Origin: Carposina sasakii
Lineage: Eukaryota; Arthropoda; Insecta; Lepidoptera; Carposinidae
Assembly: GCA_014607495.2 (NCBI GenBank)
Contig: CP053169.1
Span: forward strand, 186,001-250,000
Length of the DNA: 64,000 nucleotides
Reading direction: 5' to 3'
A program made the position numbers and the translations under genes. This document shows positions 38,000-47,695 of the stretch, in pieces; the stretch's first letter is position 1; every line of letters begins with the position of its first letter. Below the pieces are notes generated by a model. That model did not search any database and was not told the DNA's origin. It worked only from the letters and a program-made list of their open reading frames with translations.

Positions 38000-38345
38000 A
38001 TATTTTTTTAATAACTCAACATAAAGTAACTACTGCGTAGATGTACGATTACAGAACGTTGTTTACCGCAACTTACAATAAAATTCGTCTCACATTTCAC
38101 AATTCGTCTTACATTTACTCCATGGTTATATATAAGCTGGTTCAAAGGGATCATTTCTTAAGGAGTGGCTCCATAGAGATTTTGTATTCGATTTTCATTG
38201 CGTAAGCATGATTGATATACGGTCCTTAATGTCAAAATGTCAATTTTATTCCGGGAATAAACATAATGTTTCCAGTGTATACGTAGCTTTTGCATGTAGC
38301 TATATGCATGATTGCATTTTTTTATATACACATTGTAAGTGCTTT
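38000..38345 (+). repeat. 5' flank of the carboxypeptidase gene, copy 1 of a direct duplication
   Basis: This stretch matches 45612-45950 in the same orientation. Shared blocks include AAGTAACTACTGCGT, TGTTTACCGCAACT, GTGGCTCCAT, ATTGATATACGGTCCTTAAT and GGGAATAAACATAATGTTTC, in the same order with similar spacing. Only this copy is followed by carboxypeptidase exons. It may hold distal regulatory sequence or be a leftover of tandem gene duplication. Confidence 0.75.
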
Positions 38346-38439
38346 GTTTTGTTTAGAGGCGGACGGAAGCTATTTAAAAAATATAATTCCCAATCAGCGC
38401 AGTTAAAAAGGGCAGTATCTAATACAAAAAATTGCGCAA

Positions 38440-38634
38440 TGTCAGATCTATGTCGATTATTATTTAATCGATAGATAACTTATAGTAATCGCTCAAAATT
38501 TTTACAACTTATCGACATGTCTGACAAAACTTAGCCGTTGTAATTATTTTTAATGCAATTTAACCCTATCTTTAGATTAGATAAATTCCATGATGTTATT
38601 TATTAGTATTAAGTGTGTCAGTCATTCCAGACTG
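38440..38634 (+). promoter_or_regulatory. proximal promoter of the carboxypeptidase gene with GATA-like motifs
   Basis: Several WGATAR-like motifs lie within 170 bases of the start: AGATAA at 38473-38478, TTATCG near 38509, CTATCT near 38567 and AGATAA at 38579-38584. TCAGT at 38618-38622 fits an arthropod initiator, which would make 38635 the first ATG; the in-frame ATG at 38590 would then be untranscribed. GATA factors drive midgut genes in insects (established knowledge), but in AT-rich DNA such motifs also arise by chance. Confidence 0.4.
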
Positions 38635-41600
38635 ATGGGGACAAAGATGTTGGGAATTTTTGTGTTCTCGCTGTTTGTGGTGTTCGTGTGTGGGGGTAAA
38701 CATGATATTTATTCAGGGTAAGTATATAACAAACTGTTATTAAAAAGGTATTTCATCTTTGTAATATTTACGATTTCATTGATTAACGAAAGCCACGACA
38801 TACACCATCATTTTAGCCATAGCAAGAACACTGCTGGACGTAGAACCCACAATACGAGTATCCTTTCATATAATAATGTAAATTCTAAGAGAATATATTA
38901 TATAATCACGCATTTATCCCTTACGGGGTAGGCAGAGCACCAAGGGCCGATAGAACCACATGGTGCCATTTATGACCAATTTTGAGGGTATAGTTGAGAT
39001 GTACAACTTCGGTTAGTAGTGACAGGTGGTCAGCCCATCGCCTACAAAACACCAAGACCCTCTTGTCCCTCTACTGACTTGTACAGTATACCCGGGAAGA
39101 GAAGCAGCTATAGTATTATACGTTTTTTTTTCACTCCCAGAGCAGCATAGAAGAAAAGAGTCATACATATGTTAAATTGGCTGACGACAGTTTTTATATA
39201 CAGAAGTGTGTATTGTTTATGTCTATGAAAACTGTCGTCAGTCAATTTAACATACTTACACATTTTGATCTGTGTTCCCAGAATGGTGTAGCTAGAACTG
39301 CAGAAACCCCAAAGAATGCCTGCACCCACGTTTAGCAGTGCGGGGACAAAATATAAAAGATCACTGATAAGTCGCCAAGCTGATCGCCTGGATCATCTCT
39401 CATAAAGGCACCAGTTTTCCGACGCCTTCACAAGAACTGCATAAACCTGACATTTCAGCTTCGAGGTCCACGGGCTGAGCCTCCGTGACCGCTCTGACAT
39501 GGAGCTCCTGCACTCTCTGGAGACACAGTACGACCTGGACGTATGGCAGCACGGAGCGGCTGGACAGAGGGATGCCCTGGTGATGGTATCTCCGGAGCAG
39601 AGGGACGGCTTCTTGAGGACATTGGATGATAGTGGAGTGGAGCATTACTTGCATGTTGCTGATGTAGCCAAGTGAGCAGTTTATGTTCATCATCTTTATG
39701 TCCTTATTCTATTATTTTTGGGTTCAGCGCAATATTCGCAGGTTTCGAAAGTCATTTTGCCAAGGATTCGACATTTGTTATTGGTTGAGTTAGCAGTTAA
39801 TGCTGTTAGCAATCCAGAGATGCAGTCTGCTTGTGATCTTACATAACTACCCTTATGTACCATTGCCTAATCTCTACATATATCCGCCGATTATTGGAAG
39901 ATATACTAATGCTAATTGACTATAATGTGTATTTTAAACTCGTAGTAAAATTACCTATAGTTGACAGTTAATAGGCCCTGATTCTGGTGAAGAAATGTGC
40001 GTGACGAATCAATAGTTACTGTTCATGAAGTATGTACCCATATATATTTCAGGACTAGTTTTCAGATACTTATATTTCGGACAGGTATGTCTTTATTGTG
40101 TCTTTATAAAAAAACCGACAAAAAATCTTTAACTTTATTTTGATTCCTATGTGCCGTCTCTTTGGGTTAAAAATGGATACCTACGTATTTACAGAGACCT
40201 GGAAGCACATGATATAGAGATTGCCAACTACAGAAGGAGTAGAAGTGGAAGGATTCTGCCCTTCGAGGACTACCCAAGATTCGCAGAGGTAAATTAAAAC
40301 AAAATACATGCTATTTTGCCTTTTAAGAAATTATTATTATAATTTGTGTATATCTTAACTTTAATAGATTAAAGATAATTTACTTCGATAAGAACCTAAT
40401 ATCAACTTTATTATCGTAAACCTGCTGAGTTGGTAATTTATATATACTTTAAATTCCAAATGTTAGCGAAAATGATAGATTATTAAGTTATTTAAAATTC
40501 CATCTCATCATTTTTTAAAGCACATTTTGTTTACTTTGAATAGTTATGAAAATTAATAAAACTAATGTTAATTTTGATGTTTTCACTTTGCCCGTTTATT
40601 TTTTTTATTCACATATAATAGTTTATTTATAACTAGTGGCCGCCCACGACTTTGTCCACGTGGAAGAGCATTACACCTGTGCGAAGCCGGGACGGGTCCC
40701 TAGTTATATATACCTTCCTCTTGAAACTCAAACTCTAAAAATCTAAAAATGCAGAGGTCGTGTGTTCGATTCCCACCCGGGTGAGGAATTTTTCCATTTC
40801 TTTATTAATAATTTTATAATATATAATATCTTGACTCCATCCATCCAATATCAAATAATATCCAACTCGGCTGGGCAGCGTTCGGGAAACTACGAAGCTT
40901 ATTTGGGTCCCTAGTTATGATATGCCGAGACGTGGTCTCTAACTATGTGCCTCATAAAAAAGCTCAGGATCGCACAGCGAGCGATGGAGAGAGCTATGCT
41001 GGGATCTCTCTGCGTGATCGAACAGAAATGAGGAGATCCGCAGACGTACAAAGATCACCGACATAGCTGAACGGTCCAGCAAGCTGAAGTGGCATGGGAG
41101 GGCACATAGCTCGATGGAGTCGGAAAGTTCGATACACGTATCCCACCCGAGGTGGGGTGACCTGGCCAATTGGATGCAGGCTGCTTCCGACCGGTCGGAA
41201 TTTCTTTATGTCCAATAATTTTATAATGATATAATATCTTGACTAAGATAAAAACACTTCTCCATAATATAATCCGTTAGGATGTGGTTGATCGTTTCAT
41301 CATTAAAACATTGTGCTGAGGGATTCAGCTTTGTTTGCCGAGATTTGGCTTATGTATAGCTATCGGGATGAAAAATAACGTTTCCAATAATGTAATTTCA
41401 AAAAGAGATGGTGAAATTCGTCATCCGAGTAATTGACCCGGTGGCTCAGTGGTGAGAGCGCTGGCACGGAATGCAGAGGTCGTGGGTTCGATTCCCACCC
41501 GGGTGAGGAATTTTTCCATTTCTTTATTAATAATTTTCTAAAAATCGTATCAATACGAGTATCCGTTGCGTAGTTTCAAGAATAAAGCATACATAGGGAC

Positions 41601-44600
41601 AGACAGCGGGAAACGTCAACTTTATAATTATGTAGCGATGAATCCATAATTACTGAATGAATTATTATCAGGTTGATGCATATCTGGAGAGTGTTGCTGC
41701 GCTATATCCGAACCTGGCTACTGTGGAGACAGCTGGACCGAGCTACGAGAACAGAACTATCAAATACTTGAAGGTTATTGAAGGGATTACTTTGGACCCA
41801 GTAGTTCTGCACTGAGACTTTGGTTAAAAAGGGCTATTTATAAACTGACGTTCAGATTTGCTAAGGAAAATATTTTTCCCGTCCAACTTTTTGACGGCCG
41901 ATTGGTGTAGTTGGTAGTGGCCCTGCCTGCGACGCCATAGGTCCTGGGTTCGAATCCCGGTAGGTGCAAACATTGATGTGATGAATATCGATGTTTGTTT
42001 CCGAGTCATGGATGTTTATATACTTATCTATGTATTTATATACCGTTGCTTAGTACCCACGACACAAGACCTTAGGGATCTTAGTGTGGGACTAGGTCAA
42101 TGTGTTGTGAAGTGTGTGAATATTTATTATTATTATTTATAACTTATTAGGTACATATTCTGACTGGAACATTAAAAAATGTATCTAAGTACTTGAATGT
42201 TTCGCAGATATTTAATCATGATTTATCTATACTGCTACTTTGCCCTTTAAATTTATGCTATGTCACACTAGTTACGAGAAATATCAGAGCAATTGTGTAA
42301 TTTTAAAGTAATAAAAAAATCCGTACAACAGCAGTATTATAATTATTTACTCGAAACATAATATTTTAAGTCAAAACCTTGTACAAAATATCATTTCTAC
42401 CATTACCCATAACGTAGAAGCCCTCTTCACAAATTAGACCTTCATTTTGGTTCTTCACGGTAAACCAGTGTTACTGTATAATATGAAAAGGAGACTGATA
42501 TGCAAACCTGTCGACTGCAACTATTATTTCTGCCATAGATTTCCACCTCGAACTTCGAGGAAAGCAACAAGCCCATCTACTTCTTGGACGCCATGATCCA
42601 CGCCCGTGAGTGGGTGACCACTCCTGCCTCTCTGTACGCCATCCATCGACTAGTAGAGGACTTGAGGACAGAAGACCAGGATCTGTTGGAACTCTTCGAC
42701 TGGATCATACTTCCTATTGTTAACCCTGACGGTTATGAGTACACGCATACTGATGTAAGTATATTACTAAGTAATGACGACATAAAATGAGTTGCAAGTT
42801 AAATTAAGAAGTCATTATAGCTATTAAACAGTAAGAGGTTTAATTTAGTCCTTAAATCATCAGATCAAGTCGCTGGATTTAAGAAGTATATGTTATTCTC
42901 TTAAACTAGGTTTCATTTAAATCTCAACATGCAAGCACAATGTTTATATATTTGCAGGAGCGTCTCTGGCGTCGCACCCGCTCCAACAATCCCCCTGAAG
43001 TCGACACCACCTGCCTCGGTGTTGACGCTAACCGTAACTTTGACGTCGCTTTCAACACTGTCGGCGTCTCCTCCAACCCCTGCTCCCAAACGTATCCAGG
43101 AACCTTGGCCTTCTCAGAGCCAGAAACTCAATACGTCAGGGACATACTTCACGAGTACGTGGACAGAATTCAGCTGTACCTGAACATACATAGTCATGGA
43201 AACTATGTGCTGTTCGGATTTGGGAACCACAGGTAATTTATTTTGTCCTGTCATTCTTTTTACTGGATCAACTGGTTTGTTGCAAGCTCTGATTTGGATA
43301 AGCTCACCTTTTGTATATTTTGCAAAATATGCAATATTACAGCATAATATGAAATAGGTATCTAACATTTATTTCAATTTAGATAAGAGTAAAATGATTC
43401 CTTAATGTACCTACTGGATTCTACCATGATGATCTCCGACCGTATTTCGGCCAAGGCGACCAATCTCTACTGAGGTTGGCCAGGTACGCAGGAGATATTA
43501 TAGTACACAAGTGTGTGATGCACTCTGAGATGCACTCTCTATTCCCTCACTCTCATAGTCCGATGGGACGGAAAGCCGACACGACCGGAGAGAGATCTGG
43601 CGCAGGACCAACGGTTTTACTTGCTTTCCGAGGCACGAGCTAAGTGACAATTTTGCAACATTTGTCCGACTTCGATCTACCATATAAAACCTAAGAATCT
43701 TACTCTAAGAATATGCTAATGTGTTATGACGTTCATGAATTTTGAGTACCTTTACCACCATCTCCATTAATACTTAACCTCCAATATCCTCCAGTCTCCC
43801 TGCAAATGGAGCTGCATTACACCTGGTTGGAGCCACCTTGGGTGCAGCCATTGACTCTGCAAAACTTCCTGAAGCTCCGTACTACCTCGTCGGCAACAGT
43901 GCCAACCTTTTGTATGCTACGTCAGGCTCAGCGCAGGATTATGCTCAGGTAGATAGAACTCATGTTGATGTGGGGCTTCCTTCACTAGAGTAGATCAGCT
44001 ACATCTTCTTCCGTGAGAGTCGTAAGAGTCGAGCAAAATTATTACTCGATAAGATAGCAATATTTTCCTGATCATTCACATCTGTACCCGCTATGCTGGA
44101 GGTGGCTATGTTATCTCCTTTATGTTTCTGCAGTTCTAGCTACCTCATGTCGTAAACGCAGCCGTGCGTATATGTATTCCAAAGTTACCCAATTTAACCC
44201 TACGTGACTATTTTAACTAGTTGTACTTATAAAATTATTAATAAAGAAATGGAAAAAGTTTCTCACCCGGGTGGGAATCGAACCCACGACCTCTGCATTC
44301 CGCGTGCCAGCGCTCTCACCACTGAGCCACCGGGTCAATTACTCGGATGACGAATTTTACCATCTCTTTTCTAAATTACATATTGTTGTACTTACTCTAT
44401 TACTTTGGTTACAATCCTACTAATATTATAAATTATGAAGGTTAGTGACAATGTTGATTATCTGGATCTTCATATTTCATTCGAGGCATTGTCTCTTTTA
44501 CGGGGTAAGCAGAGCACCAAGGGTCGATAGGATCACATGGTGCCACTTCTGACCAATTTTGAGGGTATAGTTGAGATGTACAACTTCGGTTAGTAGTGAC

Positions 44601-44979
44601 AGGTGGTCAGCCCATCGCCTACAAAACACCAAGACCCTCTTGTCCCTCTACTGACTTGTACAGTATACCCAGGAAGAGAAGCAGCTGTAGTATTATACGT
44701 TTTTTTTTTCACTCCCAGAGCAGCATAGAAGAATACCTTGGTGCTCTGCCTACCCCGTAAGGGATAAAGGCGTGATTATATGTATGTATTATATGTAAGT
44801 TATCTCTTTTATTTCATTACTTTCAGCATATCGGCATCCCGTTCTCGTACACCCTGGAGATGCCAGGTCTGGGCTACGACTTCAGAGTGCCTCCTCAGTT
44901 CATTGAGCAGATCAACTCGGAGACTTGGAAGGGGATTGCAGCTTCAGCCCGCGCCGCCAGGCCTTACTATGAACTCTAG
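38635..44979 (+). CDS. secreted zinc carboxypeptidase zymogen, peptidase family M14A, 429 aa, eight exons
   Basis: Exons: 38635-38717, 39459-39671, 40195-40288, 41672-41773, 42539-42754, 42958-43232, 43795-43948, 44827-44979. All splice sites are GT/AG and phases agree, giving 1290 nt with stop. Residues 1-20 are a signal peptide (LGIFVFSLFVVFVCGG). Residues about 28-110 are the activation propeptide (MELLHSL, DVWQHGA), and RRSRSGR near residue 110 is a likely trypsin-type activation site. In the catalytic domain HAREW gives zinc ligands H185 and E188, and H314 (LNIHSHG) is the third. R241 matches bovine Arg127, N261-R262 match Asn144-Arg145, C255/C278 the family disulfide, Y368 Tyr248 and E390 the catalytic Glu270. 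The residue matching specificity position 255 is Gln375 (Ile in CPA, Asp in CPB), and Tyr198 is replaced by His316. Family members remove C-terminal residues in the gut lumen. Introns hold several repeats. Intact by reading; substrate preference not assigned. Confidence 0.93.
38893..39154 (+). mobile_element. family Z repeat, carboxypeptidase intron 1
   Basis: Close copy of 20413-20675 in the same orientation. Confidence 0.6.
39169..39253. repeat. 85-base hairpin in carboxypeptidase intron 1
   Basis: GTTAAATTGGCTGACGACAG pairs with CTGTCGTCAGTCAATTTAAC, with one position G.T on one strand, around a loop of about 30 bases. Size resembles a microRNA precursor, but a small MITE is equally likely. 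Confidence 0.5.
39258..39415 (+). mobile_element. family X repeat, just before carboxypeptidase exon 2
   Basis: ATCTGTGTTCCCAGAATGGT, GTAGCTAGAACTGCAG, then GATCACTGATAAGTCGC. Confidence 0.5.
40743..40830 (+). mobile_element. SINE family 1 head, 3' half, intron 3
   Basis: GCAGAGGTCGTGTGTTCGAT then TTTTTCCATTTCTTTATTAA. A LINE fragment follows. Confidence 0.5.
40965..41195 (+). mobile_element. LINE fragment, reverse transcriptase C-terminus, in carboxypeptidase intron 3
   Basis: In several frames the + strand encodes pieces of a LINE C-terminal domain: AQRAMERAMLGISLRDR, then IAERSSKLKWH and a degenerate GHIAR motif, ending WMQAAS. Frameshifts break it. It sits between two tRNA-like repeat pieces; TAATTTTATAAT followed by ATAATATCTTGACT recurs on both sides, so it interrupted that repeat and left a long target duplication. 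Confidence 0.6.
41205..41545 (+). mobile_element. SINE family 1 unit with spacer and head, intron 3
   Basis: Spacer from TAATATCTTGACTAAG through GAGGGATTCAGCTTTG to the head at 41430-41510 (GGTGGCTCAGTGGTGAGAGC, then GTGGGTTCGATTCCC). Confidence 0.6.
41882..42125 (+). mobile_element. tRNA-derived SINE, family 2, intron 4
   Basis: Head GACGGCCGATTGGTGTAGTT with box B GGTTCGAATCC. The body contains ATCGATGTTTGTTTCCGAGT and TTAGTACCCACGACACAAGA, and the tail is TTATTATTATT. Confidence 0.65.
43425..43690 (-). mobile_element. SINE family 3 body, intron 6 of the carboxypeptidase
   Basis: Matches 52085-52345 in the same orientation (CTCATAGTCCGATGGGACGG, GCTTTCCGAGGCACGAGCTA) but lacks the tRNA-like head. 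Confidence 0.6.
43960..44175 (-). mobile_element. family X repeat, carboxypeptidase intron 7
   Basis: TGTGGGGCTTCCTTCACTAG, CTTCTTCCGTGAGAGTCGTA, then TTCTGCAGTTCTAGCTACC. Confidence 0.5.
44222..44395 (-). mobile_element. SINE family 1, intron 7
   Basis: Minus-sense head with GGGAATCGAACCCACGACCT, plus the ACTCGGATGACGAATTTTAC spacer block. Confidence 0.6.
44490..44790 (+). mobile_element. family Z repeat, carboxypeptidase intron 7
   Basis: A full body (44490-44735) followed by a short inverted piece of its own start (44737-44790: GGTGCTCTGCCTACCCCGTA), which suggests the family has inverted ends. Confidence 0.55.
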
Positions 44980-44987
44980 ATCATTGC

Positions 44988-44993
44988 AATAAA
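44988..44993 (+). terminator. polyadenylation signal of the carboxypeptidase gene
   Basis: AATAAA, 9 bases after the TAG stop. The 3' UTR is therefore very short, as is usual for abundant insect digestive enzymes. Confidence 0.7.
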
Positions 44994-45095
44994 ATATTGT
45001 ATATCTACGAAAGTCAGCATTGTTTCTTTTTGTATCGTTGGTAATATTTGATTATGAAGTAGTTATATACATTTATACACGAACATAGGTAATAT

Positions 45096-45224
45096 GGTCG
45101 ATTCTGGCAGTCACACTTAAACCTAAACGTAAATTTAGTCCTACCTGTCCTTTTCTCTCTCAGCCATAGAGATAGACCTGACTAAGATTAGGTTTAGGTT
45201 TAAGTGTGACTGCCGGAATCGACC
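45096..45224. mobile_element. 129-bp hairpin MITE downstream of the carboxypeptidase gene
   Basis: GGTCGATTCTGGCAGTCACA at the left pairs with TGTGACTGCCGGAATCGACC at the right; arms are 33 bases. Confidence 0.7.
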
Positions 45225-45611
45225 CTAATGTAACTTGTAATACATAAACGGATTCATCGACTTCCGCCTCATCGACTTTCATGTCATAAAGTCCTTCGCC
45301 TATTATACAAAGTTACATGTCTTGACTGATTCATCAACGCCGACACAAAACTACAAAAGCTATAAGAATATTTGGCTTTTTTTTGACGTTTAAGTCCACT
45401 ACGAAGGGATTTAATTCTCACGGGAATGGGAAATAACGGTAATTCTCAAGTTAACGTGGACAAAATTTTGTCATAAACTAACTACGGGCCGGATGCAAGG
45501 TTTCCCAAATTTTGTTGATTTATATTTATAAGTGGTAGGAGCACAATGAGCAAAAATCAATAAACTGTAACAATTTGCTATAAATTTTACAGTGTGTTAC
45601 GTAATGTTACC

Positions 45612-45950
45612 GTATTTTTTGAGTTACTTTACATGAAGTAACTACTGCGTGGAAATACTATTATAGTTCAACAATGTTTACCGCAACTCCTATTACATTC
45701 CCTCTGCGGCTATAAGCCTGTTCAAGGGGATTTTTTCTCGAAGTGGCTCCATGGAGATTTTGCATCCGAATTTTCATTGCGTAAGCGTGATTGATATACG
45801 GTCCTTAATGTCTTAATGCCAATTATTCCGGGAATAAACATAATGTTTCCGGTTTGTAAGTAGATTTTATCCTGTTCAATTGAGTTGCTTATGTGCATTT
45901 AAAAAATAATAATATACGTTGTAAGTGTTTTGTTTTGTTTGTAAGTAGAC
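45612..45950 (+). repeat. orphan second copy of the carboxypeptidase 5' flank
   Basis: Direct duplicate of 38000-38345, located about 630 bases after the carboxypeptidase stop. No exon follows: from about 45973 the sequence turns into a family Z repeat fragment, then a family X repeat and a LINE end. It is best read as the promoter region of a neighbouring tandem copy whose body is gone. Confidence 0.7.
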
Positions 45951-45972
45951 ATTTTTGAAGTTGTGCTTTGAA

Positions 45973-46100
45973 ACACTACAGCTGCTTCTCTTCCCGGGTT
46001 ACAAGCAGTAGAGGGAAAGAGGGTCTTGGTGTTTTTACTGACCAAAAAGAACTGAATACAGAAAATCTAGGTACCCCGTAAATAAAGGCATAATATTGTA
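45973..46100 (-). mobile_element. family Z repeat fragment
   Basis: CTACAGCTGCTTCTCTTCCC and GAGGGTCTTGGTGTTTT, abutting the orphan promoter copy. Confidence 0.45.
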
Positions 46101-46109
46101 AACATATTA

Positions 46110-46340
46110 CCTACCTGTGTTGATGCTGTACCCGCTTACCAGAATACATCAGCTGCATCTCCTTCCGTGAATGTCGTAAGAGTCGACTAAGGAACTCGAG
46201 TATTCTCTCAGGCGATGAGCTAGCAACTTGTCACTGATTATTAACATCTAACCTGGTATGCTAAACGTGGCTGCAGAATCTCCTTTATGATCCTGCAGTT
46301 CTAGCTTCCCCATTTCGGGACTTCTGCCGTATGTAGGTAT
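46110..46340 (-). mobile_element. family X repeat
   Basis: CAGCTGCATCTCCTTCCGTG, GATGAGCTAGCAACTTGTCA, then CCTGCAGTTCTAGCTTCCCC. Confidence 0.6.
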
Positions 46341-46566
46341 AATGGTTCTTATGAGTTCATTATATTTTAAAACATTGTCTTTAGTAAAAAAAAAATGACC
46401 AACTGCAGTTCTGTATTCCTAGGCACGTAATTAAACCAGTGTGCTATTCATATTATACTATTTCGATATTATTAATAATGTAAATTTTAATACTTGCAAA
46501 AAAAGAGAATATTAATAATTTCAAAGGCCATTTTTGCCAACAAATGTTTCTTGCTAGTTGTTATTA

Positions 46567-46870
46567 TTACGAGATTATCCGGCAGAAGGCCAAAGTGACA
46601 GACATAGTCTCGAAATGTAGCAGACTGAAGTGGCAGTGGGCAGGCCACATCTGCCGTAGAACCGGTGGACGGTGAGGTAAACGGGTTCTCGAATGGAGAC
46701 CGCACCTCGGCAAGCGTAGCGTTGGGCGCCCTCCGGCCAGATGTACCGATGACTTAAAGAGGACGGCTGGTAGTGACTGAATGGCGAAAATGGGAGATCG
46801 AGCCATGTGGCGTACTCTGGGAGAGGCCTACGTCCAGCAGTGGACTGCAATAGGGTGACGACGACAACGA
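46567..46870 (+). mobile_element. LINE 3' end sharing its tail with family S SINEs
   Basis: The + strand encodes RQKAKVTDIVSKCSRLKWQW and AGHICRRTG, the C-terminal LINE reverse transcriptase signature, then broken frames. It ends in GCCTACGTCCAGCAGTGGAC and TGCAATAGG, the same tail as the family S SINEs. Confidence 0.65.
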
Positions 46871-47695
46871 GTTGTAATTATCTATATTAGAGTGTTTGTT
46901 ACTTACTATTACAATAGTAATCATTCTCTGTTGATATATTTAACACAATGAACAATGGATATCAAGAGTACCTATCTACCTACCTATAGGTAACTCCATT
47001 ATACTGAATATAGTTTTTAAGATTTTTCTCAAAAGGTGTTACCGTCTCTTATACTAGACAAGCATGTTACAATACATAACAAACTTATGATGGCAACATT
47101 ATAAACAAATTAGGCTGCGCTTGCGCAAACTCAAATGACAGTAAAATGCGATGTTGCCGTTTCGCTCAAACACGCTGACGTCAAACGCGTTTTCCAAACA
47201 CAGTCAACTCATATTACAAGTTTACTGCGAAGTCGTGTGTTGCAATAACAATCGATTATTTTAAGTCTTATAACGGAGAGATAAGGTTCAAGATATTCAC
47301 GACTAAATTGTGTTAGGTAGACTGCAAGTTGTTATTGCGTTGACTGGGGGCAGCACTGTCGTTTGTGATAACAAAAATTTGTATAAAAAATACTATTTGG
47401 TAAAAATCGTCGCGTGAATTTATAGTTAGTTTATTGCATTATCTTAAAAGGAGGCGTTACTATCGACGTGAGGGTTTCGAAATGGTATTATAAGATTATG
47501 TTAGAACAGTTTATCGTTAGTAAAATAAAGTTGGTGTTGGTTATGTGCGCATTTTGACGTGTTCCAAGAGCTATTTCGCATTTTGTAATGTCAAATGAGA
47601 CTTTAGTTTCGCAAAGCGCATGCCTTGTCTGCACGTCACTGTTCTGTTTACATTTTTTTTTACATAAAACAAAAGAAGAGTAGCGTTTTTTGAAA

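Noticed and set aside
41430..41510. Candidate tRNA gene
   Set aside because: Boxes A and B are present, but the acceptor and anticodon stems are imperfect and the unit recurs in many copies with a common non-tRNA tail.
41824..42009. 61-codon frame containing APTGIRTQDLWRRR
   Set aside because: This peptide is the reverse reading of a tRNA-derived SINE head and appears wherever that SINE is inserted.
45180..45210. TTAGG-like repeats resembling insect telomere sequence
   Set aside because: Only two irregular units inside one arm of a MITE.
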